Below, piece by piece: positions 44,725 to 57,400 of a stretch of DNA of 64,000 nucleotides. Both the position numbers and the translations under genes were made by a program. Under the pieces are notes generated by a model, which was given only the letters and a program-made list of their open reading frames with translations, made no database searches and was not told where the DNA came from. How positions within the stretch are numbered: the first letter of the stretch is position 1; each line of letters opens with the position of its first letter. Source of the DNA: Catenovulum sediminis (GTDB taxonomy: Bacteria > Pseudomonadota > Gammaproteobacteria > Enterobacterales > Alteromonadaceae); assembly GCF_007289895.1 (NCBI RefSeq), contig NZ_CP041660.1, positions 2,108,001 through 2,172,000 on the forward strand, written 5' to 3'.

Positions 44725-45219
44725 ATGGCATTAGGACTCGCAGGCAAGAAAGAAATTGTCGCACAGGTCAACGAAGCTGCCAAAGGTGCGCTTTCTGCAG
44801 TAATAGCCGACTCTCGTGGCGTTACCGTTGCTGATATGACTTCATTGCGTAAACAAGCGCGTGAAGCAGGCGTTCAACTACAAGTTGTACGTAATACATT
44901 AGCACGTCGCGCGGTAGAAGGTACTGACTACGAATGCTTAACTGAGTTATTCGTTGGTCCAACTTTGATTGCGTTTTCGAACGAGCACCCAGGTGCTGCA
45001 GCTCGAATTTTGAAAGATTTTTCAAAATCTAACAAAGCGTTTGAAATCAAAGGTGCTGCGTTTGAAGGTGCAGTTGCGGATGTTGAAGTTTTGGCTTCAT
45101 TACCAACATACGAAGAAGGTTTGGCGAAGTTAATGAGCTGCATGAAAGAAGCAGCTGCTGGCAAACTTGTTCGTACTATTGCAGCTATTCGCGATCAGAA
45201 AGAAGAAGCAGCAGCTTAA
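44725..45219 (+). CDS. rplJ: 50S ribosomal protein L10
   Basis: L10 forms the base of the stalk and carries the L7/L12 dimers; it also represses rplJL translation. The 164-residue protein starts [15 protein letters not shown] and has [17 protein letters not shown] [24 protein letters not shown] and a C-terminal L12-binding helix. ATG 44725 follows CAGGAG; the frame is open 11 codons further upstream but without a site. Confidence 0.98.
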   Translation: MALGLAGKKEIVAQVNEAAKGALSAVIADSRGVTVADMTSLRKQAREAGVQLQVVRNTLARRAVEGTDYECLTELFVGPTLIAFSNEHPGAAARILKDFSKSNKAFEIKGAAFEGAVADVEVLASLPTYEEGLAKLMSCMKEAAAGKLVRTIAAIRDQKEEAAA

Positions 45220-45279
45220 TTTATCTAGCTGTCGCTTAATTTATTCATTAGTTAAAATTATTTTATTAGGATTAGAGTC

Positions 45280-45648
45280 ATGTCTATTACTAAAGACCAA
45301 ATCATCGATGCCATCGCAGAAATGTCTGTTATGGATGTTGTAGAACTAGTTTCTGCTATGGAAGAAAAATTCGGCGTTTCTGCAGCTGCAGCTGTAGTTG
45401 CAGGTCCTGCTGGCGCTGGTGAAGCTGCTGAAGAGCAAACAGAATTCGACGTAATTCTTAAAGCTGCTGGCGGTAACAAAGTTGCTACTATCAAAGCAGT
45501 TCGTAGTGCTACAGGTCTTGGCCTTAAAGAAGCTAAAGCTTTGGTTGACGGCGCTCCTGCTCCAATCAAAGAAGCTGCTTCTAAAGAAGAAGCAGAAGAA
45601 CTTAAGAAAGCACTTGAAGAAGCTGGTGCTGAAGTTGAAGTTAAATAA
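45280..45648 (+). CDS. rplL: 50S ribosomal protein L7/L12
   Basis: Stalk protein that recruits translational GTPases, 122 residues. It has the N-terminal dimerisation domain ([20 protein letters not shown]), an Ala/Gly-rich hinge ([14 protein letters not shown]) and the C-terminal domain ([40 protein letters not shown]). TTAGGA precedes the ATG. Confidence 0.99.
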   Translation: MSITKDQIIDAIAEMSVMDVVELVSAMEEKFGVSAAAAVVAGPAGAGEAAEEQTEFDVILKAAGGNKVATIKAVRSATGLGLKEAKALVDGAPAPIKEAASKEEAEELKKALEEAGAEVEVK

Positions 45649-45685
45649 GCTGTTTGTTAACAGTTTATTAGCCGTAACAGGCGAG

Positions 45686-45715
45686 GGCTGGTGCTGTTAA
45701 AGTGCCGGCCTTTTT
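45686..45715 (+). terminator. rplL-rpoB attenuator
   Basis: GGCTGGTGC and GTGCCGGCC form a 9-bp stem with wobble pairs, followed by TTTTT. It lies 38 bp after rplL and 110 bp before rpoB, like the partial terminator that sets the ratio of L7/L12 to RNA polymerase in E. coli. Confidence 0.75.
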
Positions 45716-45824
45716 GCGCTATAGAGCTTTGTGCTAAATAAGCTCAAAAAGTCGATAATGATTGCAGATCGTAACAAACGCTATGTGATTGTGTGATCTT
45801 TGAATCAGCAAGCTGAGGAACCCC

Positions 45825-48800
45825 ATGGCTTATTCTTATACCGAAAAGAAACGCATTCGTAAGGATTTTGGTAAGCGTCCGCAGGTTCTGGATGTACCCT
45901 ACTTACTTTCCATCCAGTTAGACTCTTTCCGAAAATTCATTGATGTAGATCCTGATGGTCAATACGGTCTGGAAGCCGCTTTCCGTTCTGTATTCCCAAT
46001 TGTTAGCTATTCAGGTAGCGCCGAACTCCAATATGTCAGCTACCACTTGGGCGAGCCCGTATTTGATGTTAAAGAATGTCAAGTCAGAGGGGTAACCTAT
46101 TCTGCACCACTGCGAGTTAAACTCAGACTTGTGCTGTATGATAAAGAAGCTCCAGCTGGCACAATTAAAGACATCAAAGAACAAGAAGTTTACATGGGTG
46201 AAATACCACTCATGACTGAAAATGGTACCTTTGTTATCAATGGTACTGAGCGTGTAATTGTTTCTCAGTTACATCGTTCTCCAGGTGTATTTTTCGATCA
46301 CGATAAAGGTAAAACGCACTCATCAGGTAAAGTTTTATACAATGCCCGTGTCATTCCTTACCGTGGTTCTTGGTTGGATTTCGAATTCGACCCTAAAGAC
46401 AATTTATTTGTACGTATTGACCGTCGCAGAAAATTACCTGCATCAATCATCTTACGTGCATTAGATTACACCACTGAACAAATTCTAGACATCTTCTTCG
46501 AATCTGTTGTTTTTGAAATTAAAGACAGCAGTTGTACCATGCAGTTAGTCCCTGAGCGATTATTAGGTGAGACAGCCGCATTTGACATTATGTCTGCTGA
46601 TGGTGATGTGTTAGTAGAACAAGGCCGCCGTATTACTGCGCGGCATATTCGTCAGTTAGCCAAAGCTAACATTACTGAATTAGAAGTTCCGGTTGAATAC
46701 TTAATTGGCAAAATTTTAAAGCAAACTTATGTCGATGAGTCTACCGGTGAAGTGATTGCCGAAGCGAATTCTGAATTAACTTTAGAATTACTAGCTGAAT
46801 TAAGTAAAGCCGGTCACAAGTCTATTGATACACTATATATCAATGACTTGGATCACGGTGCATATATGTCAGAAACGCTACGCGTTGATTCAACAACAAA
46901 CCGAATCGAAGCGTTAGTCGAAATTTATCGTATGATGCGTCCTGGCGAGCCACCTACTCGTGAAGCTGCGGAAGGGTTATTCGAGAATTTATTCTTTAAT
47001 GATGAAAGATATGACTTATCTAGTGTAGGTCGTATGAAATTTAACCGTCGCGTCCAACGTGAAGAGTTGGTAGGCGAAGGTACATTATCAAATCAAGACA
47101 TTATTGATGTCATGAAAACCCTTATCGACATTCGTGACGGTAAAGGTGAAGTGGATGACATCGACCACTTAGGTAACCGTCGTATTCGAAGCGTCGGTGA
47201 AATGGCTGAAAACCAATTCCGCGTTGGTTTAGTACGTGTCGAACGTGCAGTTAAAGAGCGTTTGAGTTTAGGTGATCTAGAGAGTTTAACGCCTCAAGAT
47301 TTAATCAACGCGAAGCCTATTTCAGCAGCCGTTAAAGAATACTTTGGCTCTAGTCAGTTATCTCAGTTTATGGACCAAAACAATCCATTGTCTGAAGTGA
47401 CGCACAAACGTCGTATTTCTGCATTAGGTCCGGGTGGTTTAACACGTGAACGTGCAGGTTTCGAGGTTCGAGACGTCCACCCAACTCACTATGGTCGTTT
47501 GTGTCCAATTGAAACGCCTGAAGGTCCAAACATCGGTTTGATTAACTCGTTGGCGAGTTATGCACGAACCAATGATTTTGGTTTCTTAGAGACGCCTTAT
47601 CGCAAAGTTATCGATGGTCAGGTAACAGACGAAATTGAATATCTATCTGCAATCGAAGAAGGTAACTTTGTTATCGCACAGGCAAGTGCTGCGACAGATG
47701 AGTCAGGTCGCTTAACCGATGAATTGGTTAACTGTCGTTATAAAAACGAATTTACTTTAATGAACTCTGAAGAAGTTCAATTAATGGATGTATCTCCTCA
47801 ACAGATCGTATCTGTTGCAGCGTCTTTGATTCCATTCCTTGAACACGATGATGCTAACCGTGCATTAATGGGTTCAAACATGCAACGCCAAGCTGTACCA
47901 ACATTAAAAGCGGATAAGCCTTTGGTGGGTACGGGTGTTGAGAAAACCGTTGCCATCGACTCAGGTGTAACTGTTGTTGCAAAACGCGGTGGTGTTATCG
48001 ACTATGTTGATGCCAGCCGAATTGTTGTTAAAGTCAATGAATCAGAAACAGTACCTGGTGAAGCGGGTATTGATATTTATAACTTAACCAAATATACGCG
48101 TTCTAACCAAAATACCTGTATCAACCAGAAACCAACTGTTGAGCCGGGAATTCCAGTGGTTCGTGGTGATGTCTTGGCTGATGGTCCATCAACTGATTTA
48201 GGTGAGTTAGCACTTGGTCAGAACATGCGTATCGCGTTCATGCCTTGGAATGGTTATAACTTTGAGGATTCAATCCTTGTTTCAGAACGTGTTGTTCAGG
48301 AAGACCGGTTAACAACGATTCACATTCAAGAATTAAGTTGTATTGCGCGTGATACTAAATTAGGTCCAGAAGAAATTACTTCTGATATTCCTAATGTAGG
48401 TGAATCTGCGTTATCTAAGTTAGATGAATCTGGTGTTGTTTATATTGGTGCTGAAGTTAAAGGCGGCGATATATTAGTTGGTAAAGTGACGCCTAAAGGC
48501 GAAACACAACTCACACCAGAAGAAAAATTACTAAGAGCCATTTTCGGCGAAAAGGCATCTGACGTTAAAGATAGCTCTTTACGTGTACCAAATAGTGTCA
48601 GTGGTACTATCATCGATGTTCAGGTTTTCACCCGCGATGGTGTTGAAAAAGATCAACGAGCTAAAGAAATCGAACAAATGCAGATCAAAGAGGTTAAAAA
48701 AGACCTTGGTACTGAAATGCAGATTTTGGAAGATGATATTTTTGCGACAGCTCGTAACTTGTTAATTCGTGCTGGTGTTGCTGAATCCATTTTAGACTCT

Positions 48801-49853
48801 ATGGACCGAGTGAAATGGTTTAAGCAAAACTTAAGTGATGAAAACTTGCAGGCTGAGTTAGAAACTATTGCAGAACATTACGAAGAAACACGCGCAGAAT
48901 TTGATAAGAAGTTAGAAGTTAAACGCCGTAAGATTACGCAGGGTGATGATTTAGCACCAGGCGTATTGAAAATTGTTAAAGTGTACCTTGCTGTTAAGCG
49001 CCAGATTCAATCTGGTGATAAGATGGCGGGTCGTCACGGTAACAAAGGTGTTATCTCAACAATCTTACCAGTAGAAGATATGCCATACGACGAAACAGGT
49101 GAGCCTGTCGATATCGTACTTAACCCGTTGGGTGTACCTTCACGTATGAACGTGGGGCAGATCTTAGAAACCCATATGGGTGCGGCAGCACGTGGTATTG
49201 GTAAACGTATCAATGAAATGTTAGCCGAGCAGCGTGAACTTCACGAATTGCGTAATTACTTGCAAGAAGTTTATAACGTGGGTGATAACAGCCAACAAGT
49301 TGACATTGCAAGTTTCAGCGATGATGAAGTGCGTCGTTTGGCAGAGCATCTGAAAGCTGGTTTACCAATTGCAACGCCAGTATTTGACGGTGCGAAAGAG
49401 CCTGAAATTAAAGAATTGCTTACACTTGCCGGTTTACCAGATGATGGTCAAATTCAATTAATTGATGGCCGAACGGGTAACCCGTTTGAACGTAAAGTAA
49501 CAGTTGGTTACATGTACATGCTGAAATTGAATCACTTGGTTGATGATAAAATGCATGCGCGTTCAACTGGCTCGTATAGCTTAGTTACTCAGCAACCATT
49601 GGGTGGTAAAGCTCAATTTGGTGGTCAGAGATTCGGTGAGATGGAAGTATGGGCACTAGAAGCATATGGTGCATCATATACCTTACAAGAAATGCTGACT
49701 GTGAAGTCAGATGATGTAAACGGCCGTACTAAGATGTATAAGAATATTGTTGATGGCAATCATAAGATGGAACCTGGAATGCCTGAATCTTTCAACGTAT
49801 TGTTGAAAGAAATCCGTTCATTGGGTATCAATATCGAGTTGGAAGAAGAATAA
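45825..49853 (+). CDS. rpoB: RNA polymerase beta subunit RpoB
   Basis: Beta subunit of RNA polymerase, 1342 residues, the same length as E. coli RpoB. It starts [19 protein letters not shown]. The rifampicin region has [20 protein letters not shown] and [20 protein letters not shown] without the common resistance substitutions. [13 protein letters not shown] near the active site and the C-terminal [18 protein letters not shown] are present. Preceded by GAGGAA. Confidence 0.99.
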   Translation: MAYSYTEKKRIRKDFGKRPQVLDVPYLLSIQLDSFRKFIDVDPDGQYGLEAAFRSVFPIVSYSGSAELQYVSYHLGEPVFDVKECQVRGVTYSAPLRVKLRLVLYDKEAPAGTIKDIKEQEVYMGEIPLMTENGTFVINGTERVIVSQLHRSPGVFFDHDKGKTHSSGKVLYNARVIPYRGSWLDFEFDPKDNLFVRIDRRRKLPASIILRALDYTTEQILDIFFESVVFEIKDSSCTMQLVPERLLGETAAFDIMSADGDVLVEQGRRITARHIRQLAKANITELEVPVEYLIGKILKQTYVDESTGEVIAEANSELTLELLAELSKAGHKSIDTLYINDLDHGAYMSETLRVDSTTNRIEALVEIYRMMRPGEPPTREAAEGLFENLFFNDERYDLSSVGRMKFNRRVQREELVGEGTLSNQDIIDVMKTLIDIRDGKGEVDDIDHLGNRRIRSVGEMAENQFRVGLVRVERAVKERLSLGDLESLTPQDLINAKPISAAVKEYFGSSQLSQFMDQNNPLSEVTHKRRISALGPGGLTRERAGFEVRDVHPTHYGRLCPIETPEGPNIGLINSLASYARTNDFGFLETPYRKVIDGQVTDEIEYLSAIEEGNFVIAQASAATDESGRLTDELVNCRYKNEFTLMNSEEVQLMDVSPQQIVSVAASLIPFLEHDDANRALMGSNMQRQAVPTLKADKPLVGTGVEKTVAIDSGVTVVAKRGGVIDYVDASRIVVKVNESETVPGEAGIDIYNLTKYTRSNQNTCINQKPTVEPGIPVVRGDVLADGPSTDLGELALGQNMRIAFMPWNGYNFEDSILVSERVVQEDRLTTIHIQELSCIARDTKLGPEEITSDIPNVGESALSKLDESGVVYIGAEVKGGDILVGKVTPKGETQLTPEEKLLRAIFGEKASDVKDSSLRVPNSVSGTIIDVQVFTRDGVEKDQRAKEIEQMQIKEVKKDLGTEMQILEDDIFATARNLLIRAGVAESILDSMDRVKWFKQNLSDENLQAELETIAEHYEETRAEFDKKLEVKRRKITQGDDLAPGVLKIVKVYLAVKRQIQSGDKMAGRHGNKGVISTILPVEDMPYDETGEPVDIVLNPLGVPSRMNVGQILETHMGAAARGIGKRINEMLAEQRELHELRNYLQEVYNVGDNSQQVDIASFSDDEVRRLAEHLKAGLPIATPVFDGAKEPEIKELLTLAGLPDDGQIQLIDGRTGNPFERKVTVGYMYMLKLNHLVDDKMHARSTGSYSLVTQQPLGGKAQFGGQRFGEMEVWALEAYGASYTLQEMLTVKSDDVNGRTKMYKNIVDGNHKMEPGMPESFNVLLKEIRSLGINIELEEE

Positions 49854-49872
49854 GCTTCAACGGCTAGGCGAG

Positions 49873-49902
49873 AGCCGCAGTGCGAGCATTCAAACTGCGG
49901 CT
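49873..49902 (+). other. Inverted repeat between rpoB and rpoC
   Basis: AGCCGCAGT and ACTGCGGCT form a 9-bp stem with a 12-base loop. No T run follows, so it is more likely an mRNA-stabilising or processing hairpin than a terminator. Confidence 0.45.
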
Positions 49903-49932
49903 TAGGATTTTAACTCCGAGTGGAGAATCAGC

Positions 49933-52900
49933 GTGAAAGACTTACTGAAGTTTCTCAAGCAGCAGAATAAAACAGAAGAATTTGACAGTATTCGAATTGG
50001 CCTTGCGTCACCGGATATGATCCGTTCTTGGTCTTTTGGTGAAGTTAAAAAACCAGAGACAATTAATTACCGTACTTTCAAACCTGAAAGAGACGGCTTA
50101 TTCTGCGCAAGAATATTTGGTCCGGTAAAGGACTACGAATGTTTGTGTGGCAAATACAAGCGTCTTAAGCACCGTGGTGTAATCTGTGAAAAATGTGGCG
50201 TTGAAGTTACATTGACTAAAGTGCGTCGTGAGCGCATGGGTCACATTGAATTAGCCAGCCCGGTTGCCCATATTTGGTTCTTAAAATCGTTACCGTCACG
50301 TATCGGTTTAATGTTGGATATGACTTTACGTGATATCGAACGTGTTTTATATTTTGAATCATTCGTTGTGACTGAGCCTGGCATGACTTCTCTTGAAAGA
50401 AGCCAGTTATTAAACGAAGAAGATTATTTAGACGCATTAGAAGAGTATGGCGATGAATTTGAAGCTAAGATGGGTGCTGAAGCTGTCTTAGATTTATTAC
50501 GCCACATTGATTTGGAACAGCAAATCAAAGAAATGCGTGAAGAGTTACCAGAAACTAACTCTGAAACTAAACGTAAAAAAATCACTAAACGTCTGAAGTT
50601 AATGGAAGCTTTCCACCAGTCAGGTAATGATCCTATTTGGATGATCATGACTGTACTTCCAGTATTGCCACCTGATTTACGTCCATTAGTACCTTTGGAT
50701 GGTGGCCGTTTTGCAACTTCAGATTTGAACGATTTATATCGCCGTGTTATCAACCGTAACAACCGCTTAAAGCGCTTATTAGATCTTGCAGCGCCAGATA
50801 TTATCGTACGTAACGAAAAACGTATGTTGCAAGAAGCTGTTGATGCATTGTTAGATAATGGTCGTCGCGGTCGTGCTATTACCGGTTCTAACAAACGTCC
50901 ATTGAAATCTTTGGCAGACATGATCAAAGGTAAACAAGGTCGTTTCCGTCAAAACTTGTTAGGTAAGCGTGTTGACTATTCTGGTCGTTCTGTAATTACA
51001 GTAGGCCCAACGTTGCGTTTGCATCAGTGTGGTTTACCGAAGAAAATGGCTTTGGAATTATTCAAACCATTTATTTACGGTAAATTAGAACTGCGTGGTT
51101 TAGCGACTACGATTAAAGCGGCTAAAAAATTAGTAGAGCGTGAAGCACCGGAAGTTTGGGATGTATTAGATGAAGTAATTCGTGAACACCCCGTACTACT
51201 TAACCGTGCGCCAACCCTCCACAGATTGGGTATTCAAGCGTTTGAACCTGTTCTGATTGAAGGTAAAGCAATTCATTTGCACCCGTTAGTTTGTGCGGCA
51301 TACAACGCTGACTTTGACGGTGACCAAATGGCTGTTCACGTACCATTGACGTTAGAAGCGCAGTTAGAAGCGCGTGCGTTAATGATGTCTACGAACAACA
51401 TATTATCACCTGCAAATGGTGAGCCTATTATCGTACCATCACAAGACGTTGTACTTGGTTTGTACTACATGACGCGTGATAAAGTGAACGGTAAAGGCGA
51501 AGGCGCGGTCTTTAAAGACCCGAAAGAAGCTGAAAAAGCTTACCGCACCGGTTGTGTTGAACTTCACTCGCGCGTCAAAGTACGTATTACAGAATACGCG
51601 ACGGACGAGAATGGAGAAGAAGTTAAGTCGACCTCTATTGTGGATACAACAGCAGGTCGTGCGATTTTGTCATTGATATTGCCTAAAGGTATGCCATTTG
51701 ACACTATCAACCAGCCAATGGGTAAAAAGCAAATTTCACGTTTGTTAAATACTTCATATCGTAATCTAGGTTTGAAAGACACTGTTATCTTCGCTGACCA
51801 GATTATGTATACAGGTTTCCATTTCGCGATGCTTTCAGGTGTATCTGTTGGTATTAACGACATGGTTATTCCAGATGCGAAAAAAGAAATCGTTGATGAA
51901 GCTGAAGTTGAAGTTAGTGAAATTCAGGAACAGTTCCAATCTGGTCTTGTAACTGCTGGTGAAAAATATAACAAAATCATCGATATCTGGTCGTCTGCTA
52001 ACGAGCGCGTAGCGAAATCGATGATGGATAACTTGTCAAAAGACATCGTTACCAATGCCAAAGGTGAGCAAGAAGAGCAAGCAAGCTTTAACTCTATCTA
52101 TATGATGGCTGACTCTGGTGCTCGTGGTAGCCCTGCTCAGATTCGTCAGCTAGCGGGTATGCGTGGTCTGATGGCTAAACCAGATGGTTCAATCATCGAA
52201 ACGCCTATTATTGCGAACTTCCGCGAAGGTTTGAACGTACTTCAGTACTTTATCTCGACGCACGGTGCGCGTAAAGGTTTGGCCGATACTGCACTTAAAA
52301 CGGCTAACTCTGGTTACTTAACACGCCGTTTAGTCGACGTGGCACAAGACATGGTTGTTATGGGCATTGACTGTGGTACTGAAAATGGTACTTGGATGCG
52401 TCCATTAATCGAAGGCGGTGATGTTGTTGAACCACTTCGTGAGCGTGTGTTAGGTCGTGTTGTTGCTGAAGATGTAATGGCGCCCAACGGACAAGACGTT
52501 TTAATCGAACGTAATGTCATGATTGATGAAGGCTTGTGTGATTTATTAGAAGCTAACTCAATTGATGAAGTAAAAGTACGCTCTGTTATCACCTGTGATA
52601 ATGACTATGGTGTTTGTGGCAAGTGTTACGGTCGTGACTTGGCTCGTGGCCATTTAATTAACCAAGGCGAATCTGTTGGGGTTATTGCTGCGCAGTCAAT
52701 TGGTGAACCGGGTACACAGCTTACCATGCGTACGTTCCACATCGGTGGTGCGGCATCTCGAGCGTCTGCAGAAAACAGTATTCGAGTTAAGACAGACGGT
52801 TCAGTTAAGCTGAGTAAAGCGAAACACGTAACTAACTCTAACGGTGAATTGGTTATCACTTCTCGTTCGAGTGAATTAACGGTTATTGATGAACAAGGCC

Positions 52901-54153
52901 GTCAGAAAGAACGTTATAAAATCCCTTACGGTGCAACCCTGACTAAAGCAGATGGCAGTGCTGTTACGGCTGGTGAAACGATCGCGACTTGGGATCCGCA
53001 TACGCACCCAATTATTACTGAAGTTGCGGGTCAGGTTCAATTCCACGATATGGTTGACGGTGTCACTATTACGCGTCAAACAGATGAATTAACTGGTTTG
53101 TCTAGCATTGTGGTAATCGATCCGAAAGATCGTACTGGTTCAGGTAAAGAAATGCGTCCTGCAATTCGTTTGGTAGATGAAAAAGGCCAAGCGGTTAACA
53201 TGGGTGGCACAGACATGCCAGCGCAGTATTTCTTACCGGGTAGTGCGTTAGTTAACTTAGAAGATGGCGCAATTGTACACAGTGGTGATGCAATCGCTCG
53301 TATCCCACAAGAAAGTTCAAAAACACGTGACATCACGGGTGGTCTACCTCGAGTTGCTGACTTATTTGAAGCACGAAAACCGAAAGATCCAGCTATCCTA
53401 GCTGAGATTTCAGGCACAGTGAGCTTCGGTAAAGAAACTAAAGGTAAGCGTCGTTTAATTATCTCAACGGATAATGGCGTGCAACACGAAGAAATGATCC
53501 CTAAATGGCGTCAATTAAACGTGTTTGAAGGTGAGCAGGTTGAAAAAGGTGAGGTTATCGCTGATGGTCCTGAATCACCGCACGACATTTTAAGATTACG
53601 TGGCATCCAAGATGTTTGTAATTACATCGTAAACGAAGTACAGGAAGTTTACCGTCTACAAGGTGTAAAAATTAACGATAAGCATATTGAAGTTATCGTT
53701 CGCCAAATGTTACGTAAGTGCGAAATCAAATCAGCAGGTGACACTCAATTCTTAGAGGGTGAAACGGCTGAAGTAGCGGCGGTTAATATTGCTAACCGTG
53801 AACTAGAAGCTCAAGATAAACAACCAGCATCTTATGAATACTTATTGTTAGGTATTACTAAAGCTTCGTTGTCGACTGAGTCATTTATTTCAGCTGCTTC
53901 ATTCCAGGAAACAACTCGAGTATTAACTGAAGCTGCGGTTAGTGGTAAAAACGACGATTTACGTGGTCTTAAAGAAAACGTAATTGTTGGCCGATTGATT
54001 CCGGCGGGTACTGGTTTTGCTTATCATCAAAAACGCCAAGCAAAACGTAACAGTCCATTACAGCCTGTAGCTGATTCTTCAGTCACGGCAGATGAAGCAG
54101 AACGCGCATTGACAGATGCACTAAATGCTGATTTTAACAATGATAGTGAGTAA
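49933..54153 (+). CDS. rpoC: RNA polymerase beta' subunit RpoC
   Basis: Catalytic beta' subunit, 1406 residues. It has the N-terminal zinc site ([20 protein letters not shown]), the catalytic Mg-binding [12 protein letters not shown], the bridge and trigger regions ([31 protein letters not shown]) and the second Cys cluster ([13 protein letters not shown]). The start is GTG behind GTGGAG. It ends before a strong terminator that overlaps the rpsL promoter. Confidence 0.99.
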   Translation: MKDLLKFLKQQNKTEEFDSIRIGLASPDMIRSWSFGEVKKPETINYRTFKPERDGLFCARIFGPVKDYECLCGKYKRLKHRGVICEKCGVEVTLTKVRRERMGHIELASPVAHIWFLKSLPSRIGLMLDMTLRDIERVLYFESFVVTEPGMTSLERSQLLNEEDYLDALEEYGDEFEAKMGAEAVLDLLRHIDLEQQIKEMREELPETNSETKRKKITKRLKLMEAFHQSGNDPIWMIMTVLPVLPPDLRPLVPLDGGRFATSDLNDLYRRVINRNNRLKRLLDLAAPDIIVRNEKRMLQEAVDALLDNGRRGRAITGSNKRPLKSLADMIKGKQGRFRQNLLGKRVDYSGRSVITVGPTLRLHQCGLPKKMALELFKPFIYGKLELRGLATTIKAAKKLVEREAPEVWDVLDEVIREHPVLLNRAPTLHRLGIQAFEPVLIEGKAIHLHPLVCAAYNADFDGDQMAVHVPLTLEAQLEARALMMSTNNILSPANGEPIIVPSQDVVLGLYYMTRDKVNGKGEGAVFKDPKEAEKAYRTGCVELHSRVKVRITEYATDENGEEVKSTSIVDTTAGRAILSLILPKGMPFDTINQPMGKKQISRLLNTSYRNLGLKDTVIFADQIMYTGFHFAMLSGVSVGINDMVIPDAKKEIVDEAEVEVSEIQEQFQSGLVTAGEKYNKIIDIWSSANERVAKSMMDNLSKDIVTNAKGEQEEQASFNSIYMMADSGARGSPAQIRQLAGMRGLMAKPDGSIIETPIIANFREGLNVLQYFISTHGARKGLADTALKTANSGYLTRRLVDVAQDMVVMGIDCGTENGTWMRPLIEGGDVVEPLRERVLGRVVAEDVMAPNGQDVLIERNVMIDEGLCDLLEANSIDEVKVRSVITCDNDYGVCGKCYGRDLARGHLINQGESVGVIAAQSIGEPGTQLTMRTFHIGGAASRASAENSIRVKTDGSVKLSKAKHVTNSNGELVITSRSSELTVIDEQGRQKERYKIPYGATLTKADGSAVTAGETIATWDPHTHPIITEVAGQVQFHDMVDGVTITRQTDELTGLSSIVVIDPKDRTGSGKEMRPAIRLVDEKGQAVNMGGTDMPAQYFLPGSALVNLEDGAIVHSGDAIARIPQESSKTRDITGGLPRVADLFEARKPKDPAILAEISGTVSFGKETKGKRRLIISTDNGVQHEEMIPKWRQLNVFEGEQVEKGEVIADGPESPHDILRLRGIQDVCNYIVNEVQEVYRLQGVKINDKHIEVIVRQMLRKCEIKSAGDTQFLEGETAEVAAVNIANRELEAQDKQPASYEYLLLGITKASLSTESFISAASFQETTRVLTEAAVSGKNDDLRGLKENVIVGRLIPAGTGFAYHQKRQAKRNSPLQPVADSSVTADEAERALTDALNADFNNDSE

Positions 54154-54210
54154 ATTGTCTTAAAGAAATACACATATCGTAGAGAATATGACTATTGGTA
54201 TGTGTTTTCA

Positions 54211-54239
54211 TTGACAGTTCATTCCTTGACCATTAAAAT
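54211..54239 (+). promoter_or_regulatory. Promoter of the rpsL-rpsG-fusA-tuf operon
   Basis: TTGACA (54211-54216), exactly 17 bases, TAAAAT (54234-54239), then TCCGCGGCC. The predicted start (about 54246) lies inside the 5' arm of the rpoC terminator hairpin, so transcripts from here would lack a full stem and escape termination. Confidence 0.78.
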
Positions 54240-54273
54240 TCCGCGGCCTCTAGTAATAGAGGCGCGGATTTTT
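54240..54273 (+). terminator. Terminator of the rpoBC operon
   Basis: TCCGCG-g-CCTCTA and TAGAGG-CGCGGA arms around GTAA, followed by TTTTT. It is a strong intrinsic terminator 86 bp after rpoC and 32 bp before rpsL, and it overlaps the predicted start site of the rpsL promoter. Confidence 0.88.
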
Positions 54274-54304
54274 CATTTTAACGCTAAAAAATTAGGAGCA
54301 GTTA

Positions 54305-54679
54305 ATGGCAACTATTAACCAGCTCGTGCGTAAGCCTCGTGTAAAGCAGATCGAAAAAAGTAACGTTCCTGCATTAGAAGCTTGCCCACAGCGCCGTGGT
54401 GTATGTACTCGTGTTTATACTACTACACCAAAAAAACCAAACTCTGCATTACGTAAAGTTTGTCGTGTTCGTTTAACCAACGGTTTTGAAGTAACTTCAT
54501 ATATCGGTGGTGAAGGCCATAACCTACAAGAGCACAGTGTTGTTCTTATTCGTGGTGGTCGTGTTAAAGATTTACCAGGTGTGCGTTATCACACTGTTCG
54601 CGGTTCTTTGGACTGTGCAGGTGTTGCTAAGCGTAAACAAGGCCGTTCTAAATACGGTGCTAAGAGACCTAAGGCTTAA
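54305..54679 (+). CDS. rpsL: 30S ribosomal protein S12
   Basis: S12 of the decoding centre, 124 residues. It has [32 protein letters not shown] and [17 protein letters not shown]. Lys43 in PKKPNS is the wild-type residue linked to streptomycin sensitivity. TTAGGAG precedes the ATG. First gene of the str operon. Confidence 0.99.
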   Translation: MATINQLVRKPRVKQIEKSNVPALEACPQRRGVCTRVYTTTPKKPNSALRKVCRVRLTNGFEVTSYIGGEGHNLQEHSVVLIRGGRVKDLPGVRYHTVRGSLDCAGVAKRKQGRSKYGAKRPKA

Positions 54680-54756
54680 CGGTTCTCCGATAAGAGTAAG
54701 GCCAAGCAAGTAAATTATTAGTTTTGGGTATTCCCTGAAAAAATTGGAGTCATAAA

Positions 54757-55227
54757 ATGCCAAGAAGAAGAGTTGTAGGTCAACGTAAAATCCTACCAGA
54801 TCCGAAGTTCCATAGTGAACTATTAGCAAAATTCGTTAATGTCGTTATGCTAGACGGCAAGAAATCAACCGCAGAAAAAATCGTATACGGTGCATTAGAC
54901 TTAGCAGCTGATAAAGCAAGCAAAGAGCATTTAGATGTATTCGAAGCTGCATTAGACAACGTACGCCCAGCTGTCGAGGTTAAATCTCGTCGTGTTGGTG
55001 GTTCTACTTATCAAGTACCAGTAGAAGTTCGTCCTGTACGTCGTAATACGTTAGGTATGCGTTGGTTGGTTGAAGCTGCTCGTAAGCGTGGTGAAAAATC
55101 CATGGCCCAGCGTCTGGCCGCTGAAATATTAGACGCATCTGAAAACAAAGGAACTGCTGTTAAGAAGCGTGAAGATGTTCACCGTATGGCAGAAGCCAAC
55201 AAAGCGTTCGCGCATTATCGTTGGTAA
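54757..55227 (+). CDS. rpsG: 30S ribosomal protein S7
   Basis: S7 nucleates assembly of the 30S head and represses the str operon; 156 residues. It has [40 protein letters not shown] and [13 protein letters not shown] at the end. TTGGAG precedes the ATG. Second gene of the str operon, 24 bp before fusA. Confidence 0.99.
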   Translation: MPRRRVVGQRKILPDPKFHSELLAKFVNVVMLDGKKSTAEKIVYGALDLAADKASKEHLDVFEAALDNVRPAVEVKSRRVGGSTYQVPVEVRPVRRNTLGMRWLVEAARKRGEKSMAQRLAAEILDASENKGTAVKKREDVHRMAEANKAFAHYRW

Positions 55228-55251
55228 TCCTAACTACAGAGGATACTTATT

Positions 55252-57350
55252 GTGGCTCGTAAAACCCCTATAGAGCGTTATCGGAATATTGGTATATGTG
55301 CACACGTTGATGCTGGTAAAACTACCACCACTGAGCGTGTACTTTTTTATACCGGTTTGTCTCACAAGATTGGTGAGGTTCACGATGGCGCTGCAACCAT
55401 GGACTGGATGGAGCAAGAGCAAGAACGCGGTATCACAATCACATCTGCAGCGACTACCACGTTTTGGCGTGGTATGGATGCGCAGTTTGAAGAGCACCGC
55501 GTCAACATCATAGATACCCCAGGGCACGTTGATTTCACGATTGAAGTTGAGCGTTCGTTGCGGGTATTAGATGGTGCAGTAGTTGTTTTCTGTGCTTCAT
55601 CTGGTGTACAGCCGCAATCTGAAACCGTATGGCGCCAAGCAGACAAATACCATGTTCCACGCATGGTATTTGTTAACAAAATGGACCGAGCCGGTGCAGA
55701 TTTTTTAGCGGTTGTTAGACAAATTGAAAAAAGACTAAACGCAGTTCCAGTACCCATTCAGTTGCCAGTCGGCGCTGAAGAAAACTTCTCAGGTGTTATC
55801 GACCTGATTAAAATGAAGTATATCAACTGGAATCAAGAAGATAAGGGTATGACATTCACCTACGAAGATATCCCTGAGGATATGGTTGATGAATGTGAAA
55901 CGTGGCGCGAGAAAATGATTGAAGCAGCTGCTGAAGCTTCTGAAGACTTAATGAATAAGTATTTAGAGGGGAAGAGTTAACTGAGGCTGAGATCAAAAGC
56001 GCATTGCGTACCCGGACTTTAAACAACGAAATAGTACTATGTACAGCAGGCTCAGCTTTTAAAAATAAAGGTGTGCAAGCCGTATTGGATGCGGTTATAG
56101 AATATATGCCAGCGCCAATTGATGTTCCTGCAATAAAGGGCATCAAAGAAGATGAAAGTGAAGGTGAGCGTCATGCAGATGATAGCGAACCGTTTTCAGC
56201 ATTGGCATTTAAAATCGCAACCGACCCATTCGTTGGAACTTTGACTTTCTTTAGAGTTTATTCTGGTGTTGTAAATTCAGGCGATGCCGTTTATAACCCG
56301 GTTAAATCTAAGAAAGAGCGTTTCGGTCGTATTGTTCAGATGCATTCTAGCAAGCGCGAAGAAATTAAAGAAGTTCGAGCTGGTGATATTGCAGCAGCAA
56401 TCGGCTTAAAAGATGTAACAACAGGCGACACCTTATGTGATCCAAATCATGTGATTACATTAGAGCGCATGGAGTTTCCAGAGCCGGTTATTTCCGTTGC
56501 AGTAGAACCAAGAACTAAAGCAGACCAAGAAAAAATGGGTGTTGCTTTAGGCAAATTGGCAGCAGAAGATCCATCTTTCCGAGTTGAAACAGATGAAGAA
56601 ACTGGCCAAACTATCATATCTGGTATGGGTGAACTTCACCTTGATATCATTGTTGATCGTATGCGCCGTGAATTTAATGTTGAAGCGAACGTTGGTAAAC
56701 CTCAAGTTGCTTACCGTGAGACTATTCGTAGTGCGGTTGAAGTTGAAGGTAAATTCGTCCGTCAATCAGGTGGTCGTGGTCAATACGGTCATGTATGGTT
56801 GAAGATCCAACCTCAGGAAGAAGGTGCTGGTTACGAGTTCGTCAATGAAATCGTAGGTGGTGTTGTTCCGAAAGAATACATTCCGGCTGTTGATAAGGGT
56901 ATCCAAGAACAAATGAAATCAGGTGTTCTTGCGGGTTATCCTGTGCTTGACGTGAAAGTCACATTATACGATGGTTCATACCATGATGTTGACTCTAACG
57001 AAATGGCGTTTAAAATTGCTGGGTCTATGGGCTTCAAGAAAGGTTGTAACCTAGCAAATCCTGTATTGCTTGAGCCTACCATGAAGGTAGAAATAACAAC
57101 TCCAGAAGATTTTATGGGGGATGTTGTGGGTGACCTGAACCGTCGTCGTGGTATTATTGACGGGATGGAAGATGGACCTGGCGGTATTAAAATTGTTCGA
57201 GCGAAAGTGCCGTTGGCTGAAATGTTTGGTTATGCAACAGATTTGCGTTCACAAACACAAGGCCGAGCATCTTACTCGATGGAGTTTGACGCATATGCAG
57301 AAGCTCCAAAAAATATCACAGATCAAGTAATTGAATCACGTAAATCTTAA
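55252..57350 (+). CDS. fusA: Elongation factor G, reading frame broken by one base
   Basis: EF-G drives ribosomal translocation. The GTP-binding domain is normal ([42 protein letters not shown]). The first frame then stops at 55978-55980 after YLEGKS. Reading continues in the -1 frame from GAA at 55971 as [20 protein letters not shown], the expected EF-G sequence, through to 57350. One base is missing in the run GGGG (55968-55971); restoring it gives about 699 residues, normal for the family. It could be an assembly error in a homopolymer, a real mutation or frameshifting at the slippery GGGG. GTG start; tuf follows by 50 bp. Confidence 0.93.
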
Positions 57351-57400
57351 TTGTTAGGATTGGTCTCTTCGGAGGCCATCAAAAAAAAGGTAATTGAAAA

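Noticed and set aside
55252..57350. Two separate genes for EF-G halves
   Set aside because: The two open frames join into one normal EF-G sequence with a single missing base; split EF-G genes of this kind are not known, so one interrupted gene is more likely.
57361..57376. Hairpin between fusA and tuf as a terminator
   Set aside because: The 6-bp stem with TTCG loop is followed by an A run, not a T run, and tuf is expected to be co-transcribed.
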